A stretch of 64,000 bases of DNA, from contig NZ_JBHRSS010000003.1 of assembly GCF_042643355.1 (NCBI RefSeq), positions 930,001 through 994,000 on the forward strand, given 5' to 3'. The notes under the pieces are model-generated. The model was given only the letters and a program-made list of their open reading frames with translations. It had not been told where the DNA came from and ran no database searches. This document shows, one piece after another, positions 32,964 through 41,805 of the stretch. Both the position numbers and the translations under genes were made by a program. Source of the DNA: Salinisphaera aquimarina. GTDB taxonomy: Bacteria; Pseudomonadota; Gammaproteobacteria; Nevskiales; Salinisphaeraceae. Every line of letters begins with the position of its first letter. The stretch's first letter is position 1.

Positions 32964-33518
32964 CTTTCCAGCGTTGTACCGGGCGATGATCTGGTCGGCG
33001 GCCTGCTCGAGATTGTCATAGACCGCAATCGATTGGTCCTGCAGGAAGCGCTCATCGAGCGGCTTGCCGGTGCGCACCAGAATCGGCCGGGCGCCGGCGG
33101 TGCGCGCCGCGTCGACATCGCTTGCGCTGTCACCCACAAAGGCACATCCCTGGATCGGCCGGCCGAATCGACGCGCGATATCGTCCAGCAGCCCCGTGCC
33201 GGGCTTGCGACAACGACAACCATCCTTCGGGCCGTGCGGACAGAAGAATATGCCGTCGACCTGGGTGCCGAGGTCGGCCAGCATGCGCGTCATCTTGTCG
33301 TGGATCGTGAACAGCGTGTCGTAGTCGAATAGCGCACGCGCAAGGCCCGACTGATTGCTGGCGATCACGACCCGAAAGCCGGCGTGCTTGAGCTTGACGA
33401 TCGCTTCCAGGCTGCCCGCGATCGGCCGCCATTCAGCGGGCGACTTGATGAAGTCGTCGCTGTCTTCATTGATGACGCCGTCGCGATCGAGAATGACCAG
33501 TTTCATGTCGGCAACCAT
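32943..33518 (-). CDS. gmhB: D-glycero-beta-D-manno-heptose-1,7-bisphosphate 7-phosphatase
   Basis: 191-residue HAD phosphatase of the ADP-heptose (LPS core) pathway. HAD motif I is LDRDGVIN with nucleophilic Asp, followed by SNQSGLARA, then the zinc-binding loop CPHGPKDGCRCRKP typical of GmhB, and GDSASDVDAA as motif IV. ATG at 33518 has GGGCGGA upstream; ATG at 33506 is the alternative. It lies 13 bases after the glyS stop and is read in the glyQ-glyS-gmhB direction, as in many Gammaproteobacteria. Confidence 0.94.
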   Translation of the reverse strand: MVADMKLVILDRDGVINEDSDDFIKSPAEWRPIAGSLEAIVKLKHAGFRVVIASNQSGLARALFDYDTLFTIHDKMTRMLADLGTQVDGIFFCPHGPKDGCRCRKPGTGLLDDIARRFGRPIQGCAFVGDSASDVDAARTAGARPILVRTGKPLDERFLQDQSIAVYDNLEQAADQIIARYNAGKKTKTAD

Positions 33519-33531
33519 GGGGATGTCCGCC

Positions 33532-35601
33532 CTAGTCTAACGACAGACAGGAAATATCGGCGACCTGGCGGCACAGAACGTCGAGTTCCCGCAGCAACGC
33601 GACTCTATTTCGCATCAACTCGGGGTCGTCGGCCATCACCATGACCTGATCAAAGAACGCATCGAGCGGTGCGGCCAGGCGCGTGAGACTGGCCAGCGCG
33701 CGGTCATAAGCGCCCTCACTGCTCGCCTGCTCGACCTGTTCCCGGTTGACAGCCAGCGCATCCGCGAGCGCTTTCTCCGCCGGCTCGCGTACGCCTGCGG
33801 GCTCGAACGTCTTGGCTTCGACGGTGTCGTTCTTGCGCAGGATGTTGCGAATACGTTTGTGGGCGCCGCAGACGACGGCTGCGTCGTCGAGAACAACGAA
33901 ACCCGCGACCGCGTGTATACGCTGATCGAAGTCGACGATATCGGTGATGTCGAGCGCAGCGACGGCCTCGAATCGATCGCCGGCGATGTCTTGGTCCGCG
34001 TAGTAGCCCCGCAGACGTTCCATGTGGAACATCCACAGCGCGTGGGCCGTGTCATCGGCGGTTTTTACAGGCTGCTGGGCTATCGCGAACTCCAGCTCGG
34101 TGGCGAGATCGATGGCTATCGGCGCTTCGATAAGCGTACGCAAGACGCCCAGAGCGGCGCGTCGCAGGCCGAACGGGTCCTTGTCTCCACTGGGCCGCCG
34201 GTTGATGGCGAATATGCCACTGAGCGTATCGAGGCGATCCGCTACGGCCAGCACCCGGCCGACGGCGTCCGGGGCAATAGGTGCTCCGGCGCGGGCGGGC
34301 GCGTACTGGGATTCCAGGGCATCGGCGACCGCGGGCTCCTCGCCTGCGGCCCGTGCGTAATAACGACCCATGACCCCTTGCAGCTCCGGGAATTCGCCGA
34401 CCATTTCGGTGAGCAGGTCCGTCTTGGCGAGCATGGCTGCGCGCTCGACTGCGTCGGCATCCGCACCGGCCGCAGCGGCGAGCCGTTGTGCAATGGCCCG
34501 CACGCGTTCGCTCTTGTCGGCAAGAGATCCCAGTTCCTGCTGAAAACTCACCCGATCGAGGCCGTCGATGAGCGCGGCCAGCCCCTTGTTCTTGTCCTGT
34601 TCCCAGAAGAACAGCGCGTCGGAGAGCCGCGGGCGAACCACGCGTTCATTACCGGCGACCACTTGGGCGACGTCGCGGCTTTCGATGTTGGCAATCGTCA
34701 CGAACCCGGCCTGCAGCTGCCCGGCCTCGTCCTCGATCGGGAAATAACGCTGGTGGCCCTGCAGGGTTGCGACCAGCACTTCGCGTGGCAACTGCAGAAA
34801 GCGCGTGTCGAACCGGCCGGCTATGCCCACCGGCCATTCCACGAGCGCAGTCACTTCGTCCACAAGCGCCGGGTCGACCATGGCGCGACCGCCGAAGTCA
34901 CGCGCCGCGGCCTCGATCTGCTCGACCACTTTCGCGCGGCGTGCCTCGGGATCGGCGATCACGTAGCCCGGCGCTCGCAGACGCTCGGCGTAGGCGTCCG
35001 CGTTGTCGAGCGTGATCGTGTCCGGGTGATGAAAACGATGACCCCGGGTGATGCGGTCGGCGTGTTCGCCGAACACCGTGAGATCAAGCACCTTGTCGCC
35101 GTGTAACGCGACCACCCAGTGCACCGGCCTGACGAACGCCGCCTCCGAGTCGCCCCACCGCATGAGCTTTGGAATCGGCAGTTTTTTCAAAGACTTGTCG
35201 ACGATCTCCTGGAGCATGTCGGAGAGCATCTTGCCGTCGTCGGTGGCCCGATAGACCAGCCGCTCGCCCTTGTCGCTGTCCTCGCGCTCGAGCGCGTCCA
35301 CACTGGTGCCCAGCGATCGCGCAAAGCCCTGCGCGGCGGCGGTCGGGTTGCCGTCGGCATCGAAGGCGATCGCCACCGTCGGGCCGGCTTTTACCACCGC
35401 GACCGGATCGGTCTTGTCTGTGACCGCCGCGATAGCGACGGCCAGACGCCGCGGCGTGGCATAGAAGACGGTCTCTTCATGCGTCAGCCCGGCTTCGGTC
35501 AGTCCGTCGGTCACGCCCTTGGCGAACGCATCGCCGAGGCGCCACATGGCCTTCGGCGGCAGTTCCTCGACGCCGATTTCAATCAGTAGCGTAGCCTTCA
35601 T
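33532..35601 (-). CDS. glyS: Glycyl-tRNA synthetase beta subunit
   Basis: 689-residue beta subunit of the alpha2-beta2 glycyl-tRNA synthetase. The start MKATLLIEIGVEELPPKAM and segments such as HRFHHP, LVEWPVGIAGRFD, LQGHQRYFPIEDE, RVVRPRLSDALFFWEQD and DPFGLRRAALGVLR are characteristic. The C-terminal part is the tRNA-binding, DALR-like domain. Its ATG overlaps the glyQ stop by 4 bases, so translation is coupled. A parS-like site lies inside the gene at 34017-34030. Confidence 0.97.
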   Translation of the reverse strand: MKATLLIEIGVEELPPKAMWRLGDAFAKGVTDGLTEAGLTHEETVFYATPRRLAVAIAAVTDKTDPVAVVKAGPTVAIAFDADGNPTAAAQGFARSLGTSVDALEREDSDKGERLVYRATDDGKMLSDMLQEIVDKSLKKLPIPKLMRWGDSEAAFVRPVHWVVALHGDKVLDLTVFGEHADRITRGHRFHHPDTITLDNADAYAERLRAPGYVIADPEARRAKVVEQIEAAARDFGGRAMVDPALVDEVTALVEWPVGIAGRFDTRFLQLPREVLVATLQGHQRYFPIEDEAGQLQAGFVTIANIESRDVAQVVAGNERVVRPRLSDALFFWEQDKNKGLAALIDGLDRVSFQQELGSLADKSERVRAIAQRLAAAAGADADAVERAAMLAKTDLLTEMVGEFPELQGVMGRYYARAAGEEPAVADALESQYAPARAGAPIAPDAVGRVLAVADRLDTLSGIFAINRRPSGDKDPFGLRRAALGVLRTLIEAPIAIDLATELEFAIAQQPVKTADDTAHALWMFHMERLRGYYADQDIAGDRFEAVAALDITDIVDFDQRIHAVAGFVVLDDAAVVCGAHKRIRNILRKNDTVEAKTFEPAGVREPAEKALADALAVNREQVEQASSEGAYDRALASLTRLAAPLDAFFDQVMVMADDPELMRNRVALLRELDVLCRQVADISCLSLD
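34017..34030. promoter_or_regulatory. parS-like site 3, one mismatch
   Basis: GTTCCATGTGGAAC matches the parS core at 13 of 14 positions, with T for C at the centre. It lies in glyS, about 3.8 kb beyond parS site 2. Degenerate parS sites are often still bound by ParB, though more weakly. Confidence 0.55.
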
Positions 35602-36491
35602 GCGGCCTCGTTCTTATTGAGCATGGGGAAACCGAGCGCTTCGCGGGACGCGTAGTAGGCCTGTGCACAGGCACGGGCCAAGGTGCGTACGCGCAGGATA
35701 TAGCCCTGGCGTTCGGTGACCGAAATGGCATGGCGGGCATCGAGCATGTTGAAAGTGTGCGAGCACTCGAGCATGCGCTCGTAGGCCGGCAGCGCCAGCG
35801 CCTTGTCGATCAGTGCCTTGCACTCGGTTTCGAGTACGTCGAAGCGCGCGAACAGCGCACCGACATCGGCGTGCTCGAAGTTGTAGGTCGACTGCTCCAC
35901 CTCGTTCTGGTGGAACACATCGCCGTAGCGGATGATGCCCGCGGGCGACTCCGACCAGATCAGGTCGTAGACGCTCTCCACGTTCTGCAGATACATGGCG
36001 ATGCGTTCCAGGCCGTAGGTAATCTCACCGGATACCGGCCGGCAGTCGAGCCCTCCGACCTGCTGGAAATACGTGAATTGGGTGATTTCCATGCCGTTGA
36101 GCCAGATTTCCCAGCCCAGCCCCCAGGCACCCAGTGTGGGCGATTCCCAGTTGTCCTCGACAAAGCGCACGTCGTGAATCGACATGTCCAGGCCCAGGGT
36201 CTCCAGCGACTCCAGATACAACGCCTGAATATTTTTCGGCGACGGCTTGAGCAGCACCTGAAACTGGTAGTAGTGCTGCAATCGGTTGGGGTTCTCGCCG
36301 TAGCGACCGTCGGTGGGACGTCTGGACGGCTGGACATAGGCCGCGCGCCAGGGCTCGGGTCCGATCGAGCGCAGGAACGTGGCCGGGTGGAAGGTCCCCG
36401 CGCCGACCGGCATATCCAGTGGCTGAACAATTGCGCAGCCACGCTCGGCCCAGAATTGCTGCAGCCGGAAAATGAGCTGTTGGAAATCCAT
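35598..36491 (-). CDS. glyQ: Glycyl-tRNA synthetase alpha subunit
   Basis: 297-residue catalytic class II synthetase subunit. MDFQQLIFRLQQFWAERGC at the start, then QPLDMPVGAGTFHPATFLR, RPTDGRYGENPNRLQHYYQFQV and GLERIAMYLQ are near-invariant family segments. ATG at 36491 has AAAGGG 8 bases upstream; GTG at 36500 is too close to this site. It is first in glyQ-glyS-gmhB. The promoter lies in the divergent region shared with glnA. Confidence 0.97.
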   Translation of the reverse strand: MDFQQLIFRLQQFWAERGCAIVQPLDMPVGAGTFHPATFLRSIGPEPWRAAYVQPSRRPTDGRYGENPNRLQHYYQFQVLLKPSPKNIQALYLESLETLGLDMSIHDVRFVEDNWESPTLGAWGLGWEIWLNGMEITQFTYFQQVGGLDCRPVSGEITYGLERIAMYLQNVESVYDLIWSESPAGIIRYGDVFHQNEVEQSTYNFEHADVGALFARFDVLETECKALIDKALALPAYERMLECSHTFNMLDARHAISVTERQGYILRVRTLARACAQAYYASREALGFPMLNKNEAA

Positions 36492-36557
36492 GCAAAACAC
36501 CCTTTAAACGCAGGGCGAAGTATAACGGAACGCCGTTGGTTCACGGCGGATAGCCGC

Positions 36558-36627
36558 GCGCACCAAAAAAGCGCGCCACTAAGTTTGTGCAATATAGTGG
36601 TGCGATTACCGCACTAAAATAGAGCGC
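36558..36627. promoter_or_regulatory. Possible NtrC binding region upstream of glnA
   Basis: Three sites resemble half or full NtrC elements (consensus TGCACNNNNNNNGGTGCA): GCGCACCAAAAAAGCGCG (36558-36575), TGTGCAATATAGTGGTGC (about 36585-36602) and GCACTAAAATAGAGCGC (36611-36627). They lie 40-110 bases upstream of the sigma-54 promoter, the usual enhancer position. Individual matches are imperfect. Confidence 0.45.
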
Positions 36628-36666
36628 TTGCGCCCATCGCAAGCCAGAAACCCGGTTTACGTGACG

Positions 36667-36682
36667 TGGCACGGAATCTGCC
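36667..36682 (+). promoter_or_regulatory. Sigma-54 (-24/-12) promoter of glnA
   Basis: TGGCACG (36667-36673) is followed by TGCC so that GG (36668-36669) and GC (36680-36681) are exactly 10 bases apart, the invariant RpoN spacing. It would start transcription about 55-60 bases before the glnA ATG. NtrC, the activator, is encoded downstream. Confidence 0.78.
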
Positions 36683-36751
36683 TTTATAGTGGCTGTCCTC
36701 GTTGCCCTGCGTTTTACGGGCCAACCGAGTTTCTTATACAAGGAGTCATCA

Positions 36752-38161
36752 ATGTCGAGTAGCGAAGCGATCAAACTCATCAAGGAAAGTGAAGCGAAGT
36801 TTGTCGACTTCCGCTTTTGCGATACGCAGGGCAAGGAACAGCACGTCACGATGCCTGCGCACATCGTCGACGAAGAGTTCATGGAAGAAGGCAAGATGTT
36901 CGATGGCTCGTCCATCGACGGCTGGAAGGGCATCAACGAATCCGACATGGTACTGATGCCGGACGACAGCACCGCGATGCTGGATCCGTTCTTCGAAGAG
37001 CCGACCGTCATCGTCCGCTGTGACGTGCTCGAACCCAACACGATGATGGGCTACGAGCGCGATCCGCGCACCGTGGCCAAGCGCGCCGAGGCCTATCTGG
37101 CCTCGACCGGCATCGCCGATACCGCGTTCTTCGGCCCGGAAGCCGAGTTCTTCGTGTTCGATTCGGTCAACTGGCAGAACGAGATGAAGGGTGCCGGCTT
37201 CGCCATCGATTCCGAGGAAGCGGCCTGGAACAGTGAAAAACAGTATCCCGACGGCAACATGGGCCATCGTCCGGGCGTCAAGGGCGGCTATTTTCCGGTG
37301 CCGCCGGTTGATGCCCATCACGATATGCGCTCGGCCATGTGCCTGGCCATGGAAGAAATGGGCCTGACCGTCGAAGTGCACCATCATGAAGTGGGCACCG
37401 CCGGCCAGGGCGAGATCGGCATGCTGTTCAACACGCTGGTCAAGAAGGCCGACGAGACCCTGATCTACAAGTACTGTGTCCACAACGTCGCTCATGCCTT
37501 TGGCAAGACTGCGACCTTCATGCCCAAGCCGCTGGTCGGCGACAACGGTTCCGGCATGCACGTGCATCAGTCGCTGTCCAAGGATGGCAAGAACATCTTC
37601 TCCGGCGACGAGTACGGCGGCCTGTCGGAGGAAGCACTGTTCTATATCGGTGGCATCATCAAGCACGCCAAGGCGATCAACGCCTTCGCCAATGCCTCGA
37701 CCAACAGCTACAAGCGTCTGGTCAAGGGCTTCGAGGCGCCGGTGCTGCTGGCCTACTCGGCGCGCAACCGTTCCGCATCGATCCGTATTCCCTGGGTCTC
37801 CAGCCCCAAGGCGCGTCGTATCGAGGTGCGTTTCCCGGACCCCACCGCCAACCCCTACCTGGCGTTCTCGGTCATGCTGATGGCCGGCCTCGACGGTATC
37901 CAGAACAAGATCCATCCCGGCGAAGCCATGGACAAGGATCTCTACGATCTGCCGCCCGAGGAAGAGAAAGCCATTCCGACCGTGGCCCAGTCGCTGGAAG
38001 AAGCGCTTAACGCGCTGTCCGCCGATCGCGAGTTCCTGACCAAGGGCGACGTGTTCACGGACGATCTGATCGATGGCTATATCGAGCTCAAGATGGAAGA
38101 AGTGCTGCGTCTGAAGATGAGCACGCATCCGGCCGAGTTCGACATGTACTACTCCTGCTAG
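36752..38161 (+). CDS. glnA: Glutamine synthetase, type I
   Basis: 469-residue dodecameric enzyme that makes glutamine from glutamate, ammonia and ATP. Segments FDGSSIDGWKGI, GPEAEFFVFD, GYFPVPPVDAHHD, EVHHHEVGTAGQGEIG, KPLVGDNGSGMHVHQS and NRSASIRIPW carry the metal, glutamate and ATP sites. Tyr398 in KDLYDLPPEE is the adenylylation site, so GlnE-type regulation is expected. AGGAG precedes the ATG. A sigma-54 promoter and possible NtrC sites lie upstream, and ntrBC follow downstream. Confidence 0.98.
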   Translation: MSSSEAIKLIKESEAKFVDFRFCDTQGKEQHVTMPAHIVDEEFMEEGKMFDGSSIDGWKGINESDMVLMPDDSTAMLDPFFEEPTVIVRCDVLEPNTMMGYERDPRTVAKRAEAYLASTGIADTAFFGPEAEFFVFDSVNWQNEMKGAGFAIDSEEAAWNSEKQYPDGNMGHRPGVKGGYFPVPPVDAHHDMRSAMCLAMEEMGLTVEVHHHEVGTAGQGEIGMLFNTLVKKADETLIYKYCVHNVAHAFGKTATFMPKPLVGDNGSGMHVHQSLSKDGKNIFSGDEYGGLSEEALFYIGGIIKHAKAINAFANASTNSYKRLVKGFEAPVLLAYSARNRSASIRIPWVSSPKARRIEVRFPDPTANPYLAFSVMLMAGLDGIQNKIHPGEAMDKDLYDLPPEEEKAIPTVAQSLEEALNALSADREFLTKGDVFTDDLIDGYIELKMEEVLRLKMSTHPAEFDMYYSC

Positions 38162-38211
38162 CGCAGTCACGCTGACTTGGGGGAGACCGGTGCACCTCGC
38201 ACCGGTCGGCG

Positions 38212-38243
38212 GGGCGTATCCGATTACCGGGTACGCCCTTTTT
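38212..38243 (+). terminator. Terminator after glnA
   Basis: GGGCGTA (38212-38218) pairs with TACGCCC (38232-38238), with further CC/GG pairs inside, and is followed by five T. A second strong hairpin, GACCGGTGC/GCACCGGTC (38185-38207), precedes it. Together they separate glnA from the downstream genes. Confidence 0.8.
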
Positions 38244-38369
38244 CATGCGCGTCGTCGGGCCCTTGATTCACATCGCGTCGTATCCTCGGTGCCTGCTCTA
38301 CGCGCCTTGCCTCCGAGCGCTTGTCATCTCGCCGACGCGGTAAAATAGAGCGAAACAACCGACTCAGGC

Positions 38370-39068
38370 ATGATGAGAGGCATGAACAAGGCACTGCTGC
38401 TGACTTTGTTGCTGCTCGCCGGTGCGGCGCAGGCAGAAATCTACACCTGGGTGGATGCACAGGGCGTGCGTCACTACAGCGATAACGCCGCCAGCGGTGG
38501 CGCCAAGCGCGCCGATCTGCCCGGCATCCAGAGCGTGGACGGCAACAAGGATGCGTTGGCCGAACTGCAGGCCGTTGCCGGCATGGGATCAAATCCGGGT
38601 GCTCAGGATATGCCCGAGGCGCGCACACCGCAGCTCAGTCAGCCCGAGGCCGGCGCCACGTTCCGCGACGCCCAGGGTATCGTGCCGGTGGCGCTGACCA
38701 TTGGCGGCAGCAGTGAGCTGCGCTCGGGCGAACAGGTGACCTACTATCTCGACGGCAGCCCGATCCCACAGTCGCCGACCGACCAGACCCAGCTGCAACT
38801 GGGTAACGTGCCGCGTGGTTCGCATACGCTCAGCGCTGCGCTGATTTACCAGGGCCGTGAAATCCGGCGCACCGAACCGGTGACGTTCTACATGCAGCCG
38901 CCATCGGCGATTTCGCCGCTCAACACTGGCCAGGCCGGCAGCGACGGTGACGCGGGCAGCGGCATTCCCGGGACATCCGTTGCGCCGCCGGCCGGCAATT
39001 CCGCGGGCGTTCCGGCCGCGCCGCGGATCAACAGCAGCAGCGCGCCCGCGGGTCTGAACGCGAGTTGA
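38370..39068 (+). CDS. DUF4124 domain-containing exported protein
   Basis: 232 residues. A signal peptide (cleavage near AQA-EIY) is followed by the DUF4124 motif EIYTWVDAQGVRHYSDN. The second half (about 90-175) resembles an Ig-like domain: VPVALTIGGSSELRSGEQVTYYLDG then PRGSHTLSAALIY. The last 50 residues are Gly/Ser/Pro/Ala-rich. Such genes often lie between glnA and ntrB in Gammaproteobacteria. Function unknown; probably periplasmic. ATG at 38382 is an alternative start. Confidence 0.87.
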   Translation: MMRGMNKALLLTLLLLAGAAQAEIYTWVDAQGVRHYSDNAASGGAKRADLPGIQSVDGNKDALAELQAVAGMGSNPGAQDMPEARTPQLSQPEAGATFRDAQGIVPVALTIGGSSELRSGEQVTYYLDGSPIPQSPTDQTQLQLGNVPRGSHTLSAALIYQGREIRRTEPVTFYMQPPSAISPLNTGQAGSDGDAGSGIPGTSVAPPAGNSAGVPAAPRINSSSAPAGLNAS

Positions 39069-39122
39069 TGCACCCGTTTGGTGCGGTGCGCGCGCCACTG
39101 GGATAGGCTCAAGGGCTGTTAT

Positions 39123-40241
39123 GTGGCCCGAGTCTTGCTTCTGCACCATGTTATGAGTCCCCGCGACAGTATCGGCGTTCGTCCCGACACCCTTCTCGAC
39201 AACCTGAAGACCGCGGTGGTGTGCCTCGATGCCCAGCTTCGTGTCACCTATCTGAATACCGCCAGTGAAATGCTGTTCGGTGTGTCGGCGCGTCATTGCG
39301 GCAGCGAGCCGTTCGACAAGGCGCTGCCGTATCTGATCGATCACCGCTCAAAGCTGGAGGCGGCGCTCAGGAAAGGGGCAGCGTTCACCGAACGCGAACT
39401 GTATCTGCGTGCGGGCGGCGGTGACCCCATGATCGTGGATTGCACGGTGACGCCGTTCAACGACCGCAACGGCGACGCCTCGCTGGTGCTCGAGTTCCTG
39501 TCGCTGGATCGCCAGCTGCGCATCTCCCGGGATGACCAGATGCGGGTGCAGAATCTCGCCAATCGGGAGATGCTGCGTGGGCTCGCTCATGAAATCAAGA
39601 ATCCGCTGGGCGGATTGCGCGGCGCCGCCCAACTGCTCGAACGCGAGATATCCGACCCCGATCTGCGCGAATTCACCACCATCATCATCCGCGAGGCCGA
39701 CCGCCTGCATAACCTCGTCGACGGGATGCTCGGCCCGCGACGGCCACCCAACAAGCAGCCGCTGAACATCCACGAGCCGCTCGAGCACGTGCGCGCGCTG
39801 GTCAGCGCCGACCTGCCGACGGAGGTGACCCTGCAGCGTGATTACGACCCCAGCATTCCGGATATTCAGGCCGACCGGGAGCAGCTGATCCAGACCCTGT
39901 TCAATCTGGTGGGCAATGCGGTCACGGCCCTGGGCGAGCGCGGCGATATCATGCTGCGCACGCGCACCCAGCGGCTGTTCACGATCGGCGGCACCCAGCA
40001 TCGGCTGGTGGTGCGTATCGACGTCATCGACAACGGGCCGGGCATTCCCCGCGATCTGCTGCCGCGGATCTTCCATCCGATGGTCAGCTCGCGTGCCGAA
40101 GGCACCGGCATGGGCCTGCCGATCGCACAGTATCTGATCCATCTGCATCAAGGGCTTATCGAGTGCGAGAGTCGCCCGGGGCAAACCATTTTCAGCGTGA
40201 TCCTGCCATTGGAGGCCAGCGATGATGAGCACCAGCGCTGA
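39123..40241 (+). CDS. glnL: Nitrogen regulation sensor kinase NtrB
   Basis: About 372 residues. A PAS domain (LLDNLKTAVVCLDAQLRVTYLN) is followed by the H-box GLAHEIKNPLGGLRGAAQLL, whose His is the phosphorylation site, and the ATPase end (DNGPGIP, FHPMVSSRAEGTGMGLPIA). This cytoplasmic kinase phosphorylates NtrC when nitrogen is low, under PII control. The GTG at 39123 has AAGGG 8 bases before it; ATG at 39153 lacks a ribosome site but would also leave the PAS domain intact. It is followed after 49 bases by ntrC. Confidence 0.94.
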   Translation: MARVLLLHHVMSPRDSIGVRPDTLLDNLKTAVVCLDAQLRVTYLNTASEMLFGVSARHCGSEPFDKALPYLIDHRSKLEAALRKGAAFTERELYLRAGGGDPMIVDCTVTPFNDRNGDASLVLEFLSLDRQLRISRDDQMRVQNLANREMLRGLAHEIKNPLGGLRGAAQLLEREISDPDLREFTTIIIREADRLHNLVDGMLGPRRPPNKQPLNIHEPLEHVRALVSADLPTEVTLQRDYDPSIPDIQADREQLIQTLFNLVGNAVTALGERGDIMLRTRTQRLFTIGGTQHRLVVRIDVIDNGPGIPRDLLPRIFHPMVSSRAEGTGMGLPIAQYLIHLHQGLIECESRPGQTIFSVILPLEASDDEHQR

Positions 40242-40290
40242 CGCATGCGCAGGCCGATATCCTCAGATCTGCACAGCGGTGCGATGAACC

Positions 40291-41805
40291 ATGAATAGTG
40301 CAAAACCGACGTCATTCACCGCGTGGATCGTGGACGACGACGAGTCGATCCGCTGGGTGCTGGAGCGTGCCCTGACCAACGCAGCCATCGAGGTCCGCAG
40401 TTTCCCCGGCGGCGCCGAACTGCTCGACGCCATCGAAGACCACGTGCCGGACGTGCTGGTCACCGATATCCGCATGCCCGGAATCTCCGGTCTCGATCTG
40501 CTCGACCGGGTGCGCAAGGTACAGCCCGATCTGCCTATCATCATCATGACCGCGCATTCGGATCTGGACAGCGCGGTGTCGGCCTATCGCGGCGGTGCGT
40601 TCGAGTATCTGCCCAAGCCGTTCGACCTCGACGAGGCCGTTGAACTGGTCACCCGGGCGGCGCGACTGGCGCGGGAGGTCAGGCCGGCCGGTGCCACGGA
40701 AAAGCCCCAGCAGTCGATCATCATCGGCGAAGCACCGGCCATGCAGGAGGTCTTTCGTGCGATCGGCCGGCTATCGGCCTCCAACATCACGGTGCTGATT
40801 ACCGGCGAGTCGGGTACCGGCAAGGAACTGGTTGCCCACGCCCTGCATGAACACAGCCCGCGCGCCGAGCGGCCGTTCATCGCCGTCAATACGGCGGCCA
40901 TCCCGAAAGATCTCATGGAATCGGAGTTCTTCGGCCATGAAAAAGGCGCATTCACGGGCGCCGCCGCTCAGCGCCGCGGGCGCTTCGAGCAGGCCCACGG
41001 CGGCACGCTGTTTCTCGACGAGATCGGCGACATGCCGGCCGATCTGCAGACCCGGCTGCTGCGCGTGCTGCAGGACGGGCAGTTCTACCGTGTGGGCGGG
41101 CATACGCCGGTGACCGTGGACGTGCGCATCATCGCGGCAACCAATCAGAATCTGGAAGTCGAGGTCCGCAAGGGGCGCTTTCGCGAGGATCTGTTCCATC
41201 GTCTGAACGTCATCCGTCTGCGTGTGCCGCCGCTGCGTGAACGCAGCGAAGACATCCCGCTCTTGCTCGAGTTCTTTCTCGGTCGCGCGGCGCGCGAACT
41301 GCAGATGGAAATCAAGACGCTGAGCGCGGCCACCAGCCGTTTTCTCAGTGCTCTCGACTGGGCCGGCAATGTCCGTCAGCTGGAGAATCTGTGTCGCTGG
41401 CTGACGGTCATGGCGCCCGGGCGCGAAGTCGTGCTCGAGGATCTGCCGCACGATCTGCGCCAGGGCGACACGCTGCCCGCCGTCAACACCGTAGCGCCGC
41501 CGGCCCCGACGGGTCCCGCGCCGACCGGTGTCGACCCGGCAGCGCCTGAACAGCCGGCCTCTGCTGCCGGCGCGGCATGGGATGAACTGCTGGCGCGCTG
41601 GGCCCGAACACGTCTGGCCGAGGGCGCTGATCATCTGCTCGACGAGGCCATTCCGAGTCTCGAACGCGTCATGATCCATGCCGCCCTCGACCAGACCGAC
41701 GGCCATCGTCAGGAAGCGGCGCGCCTGCTCGGCTGGGGCCGCAACACGCTGACCCGCAAGATCAAGGAGCTGGGTCTGGAGTCGAGGTCTGGCTCGACGC
41801 CCTGA
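40291..41805 (+). CDS. glnG: Nitrogen regulation response regulator NtrC
   Basis: 504-residue sigma-54 activator. The receiver has the acidic pocket VDDDE, phospho-acceptor Asp59 and Lys109 (PKPFD). The AAA+ domain has Walker A GESGTGKE (172-179), the sigma-54 contact loop GAFTGA and FLDEIGDMP. An Ala/Pro-rich linker leads to a Fis-type HTH (LDQTDGHRQEAARLLGWGRNTLTRKI, in parts). Its target here is probably the sigma-54 promoter of glnA. Its 3' end overlaps the convergent NDH-2 gene by 44 bases. Confidence 0.96.
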   Translation: MNSAKPTSFTAWIVDDDESIRWVLERALTNAAIEVRSFPGGAELLDAIEDHVPDVLVTDIRMPGISGLDLLDRVRKVQPDLPIIIMTAHSDLDSAVSAYRGGAFEYLPKPFDLDEAVELVTRAARLAREVRPAGATEKPQQSIIIGEAPAMQEVFRAIGRLSASNITVLITGESGTGKELVAHALHEHSPRAERPFIAVNTAAIPKDLMESEFFGHEKGAFTGAAAQRRGRFEQAHGGTLFLDEIGDMPADLQTRLLRVLQDGQFYRVGGHTPVTVDVRIIAATNQNLEVEVRKGRFREDLFHRLNVIRLRVPPLRERSEDIPLLLEFFLGRAARELQMEIKTLSAATSRFLSALDWAGNVRQLENLCRWLTVMAPGREVVLEDLPHDLRQGDTLPAVNTVAPPAPTGPAPTGVDPAAPEQPASAAGAAWDELLARWARTRLAEGADHLLDEAIPSLERVMIHAALDQTDGHRQEAARLLGWGRNTLTRKIKELGLESRSGSTP

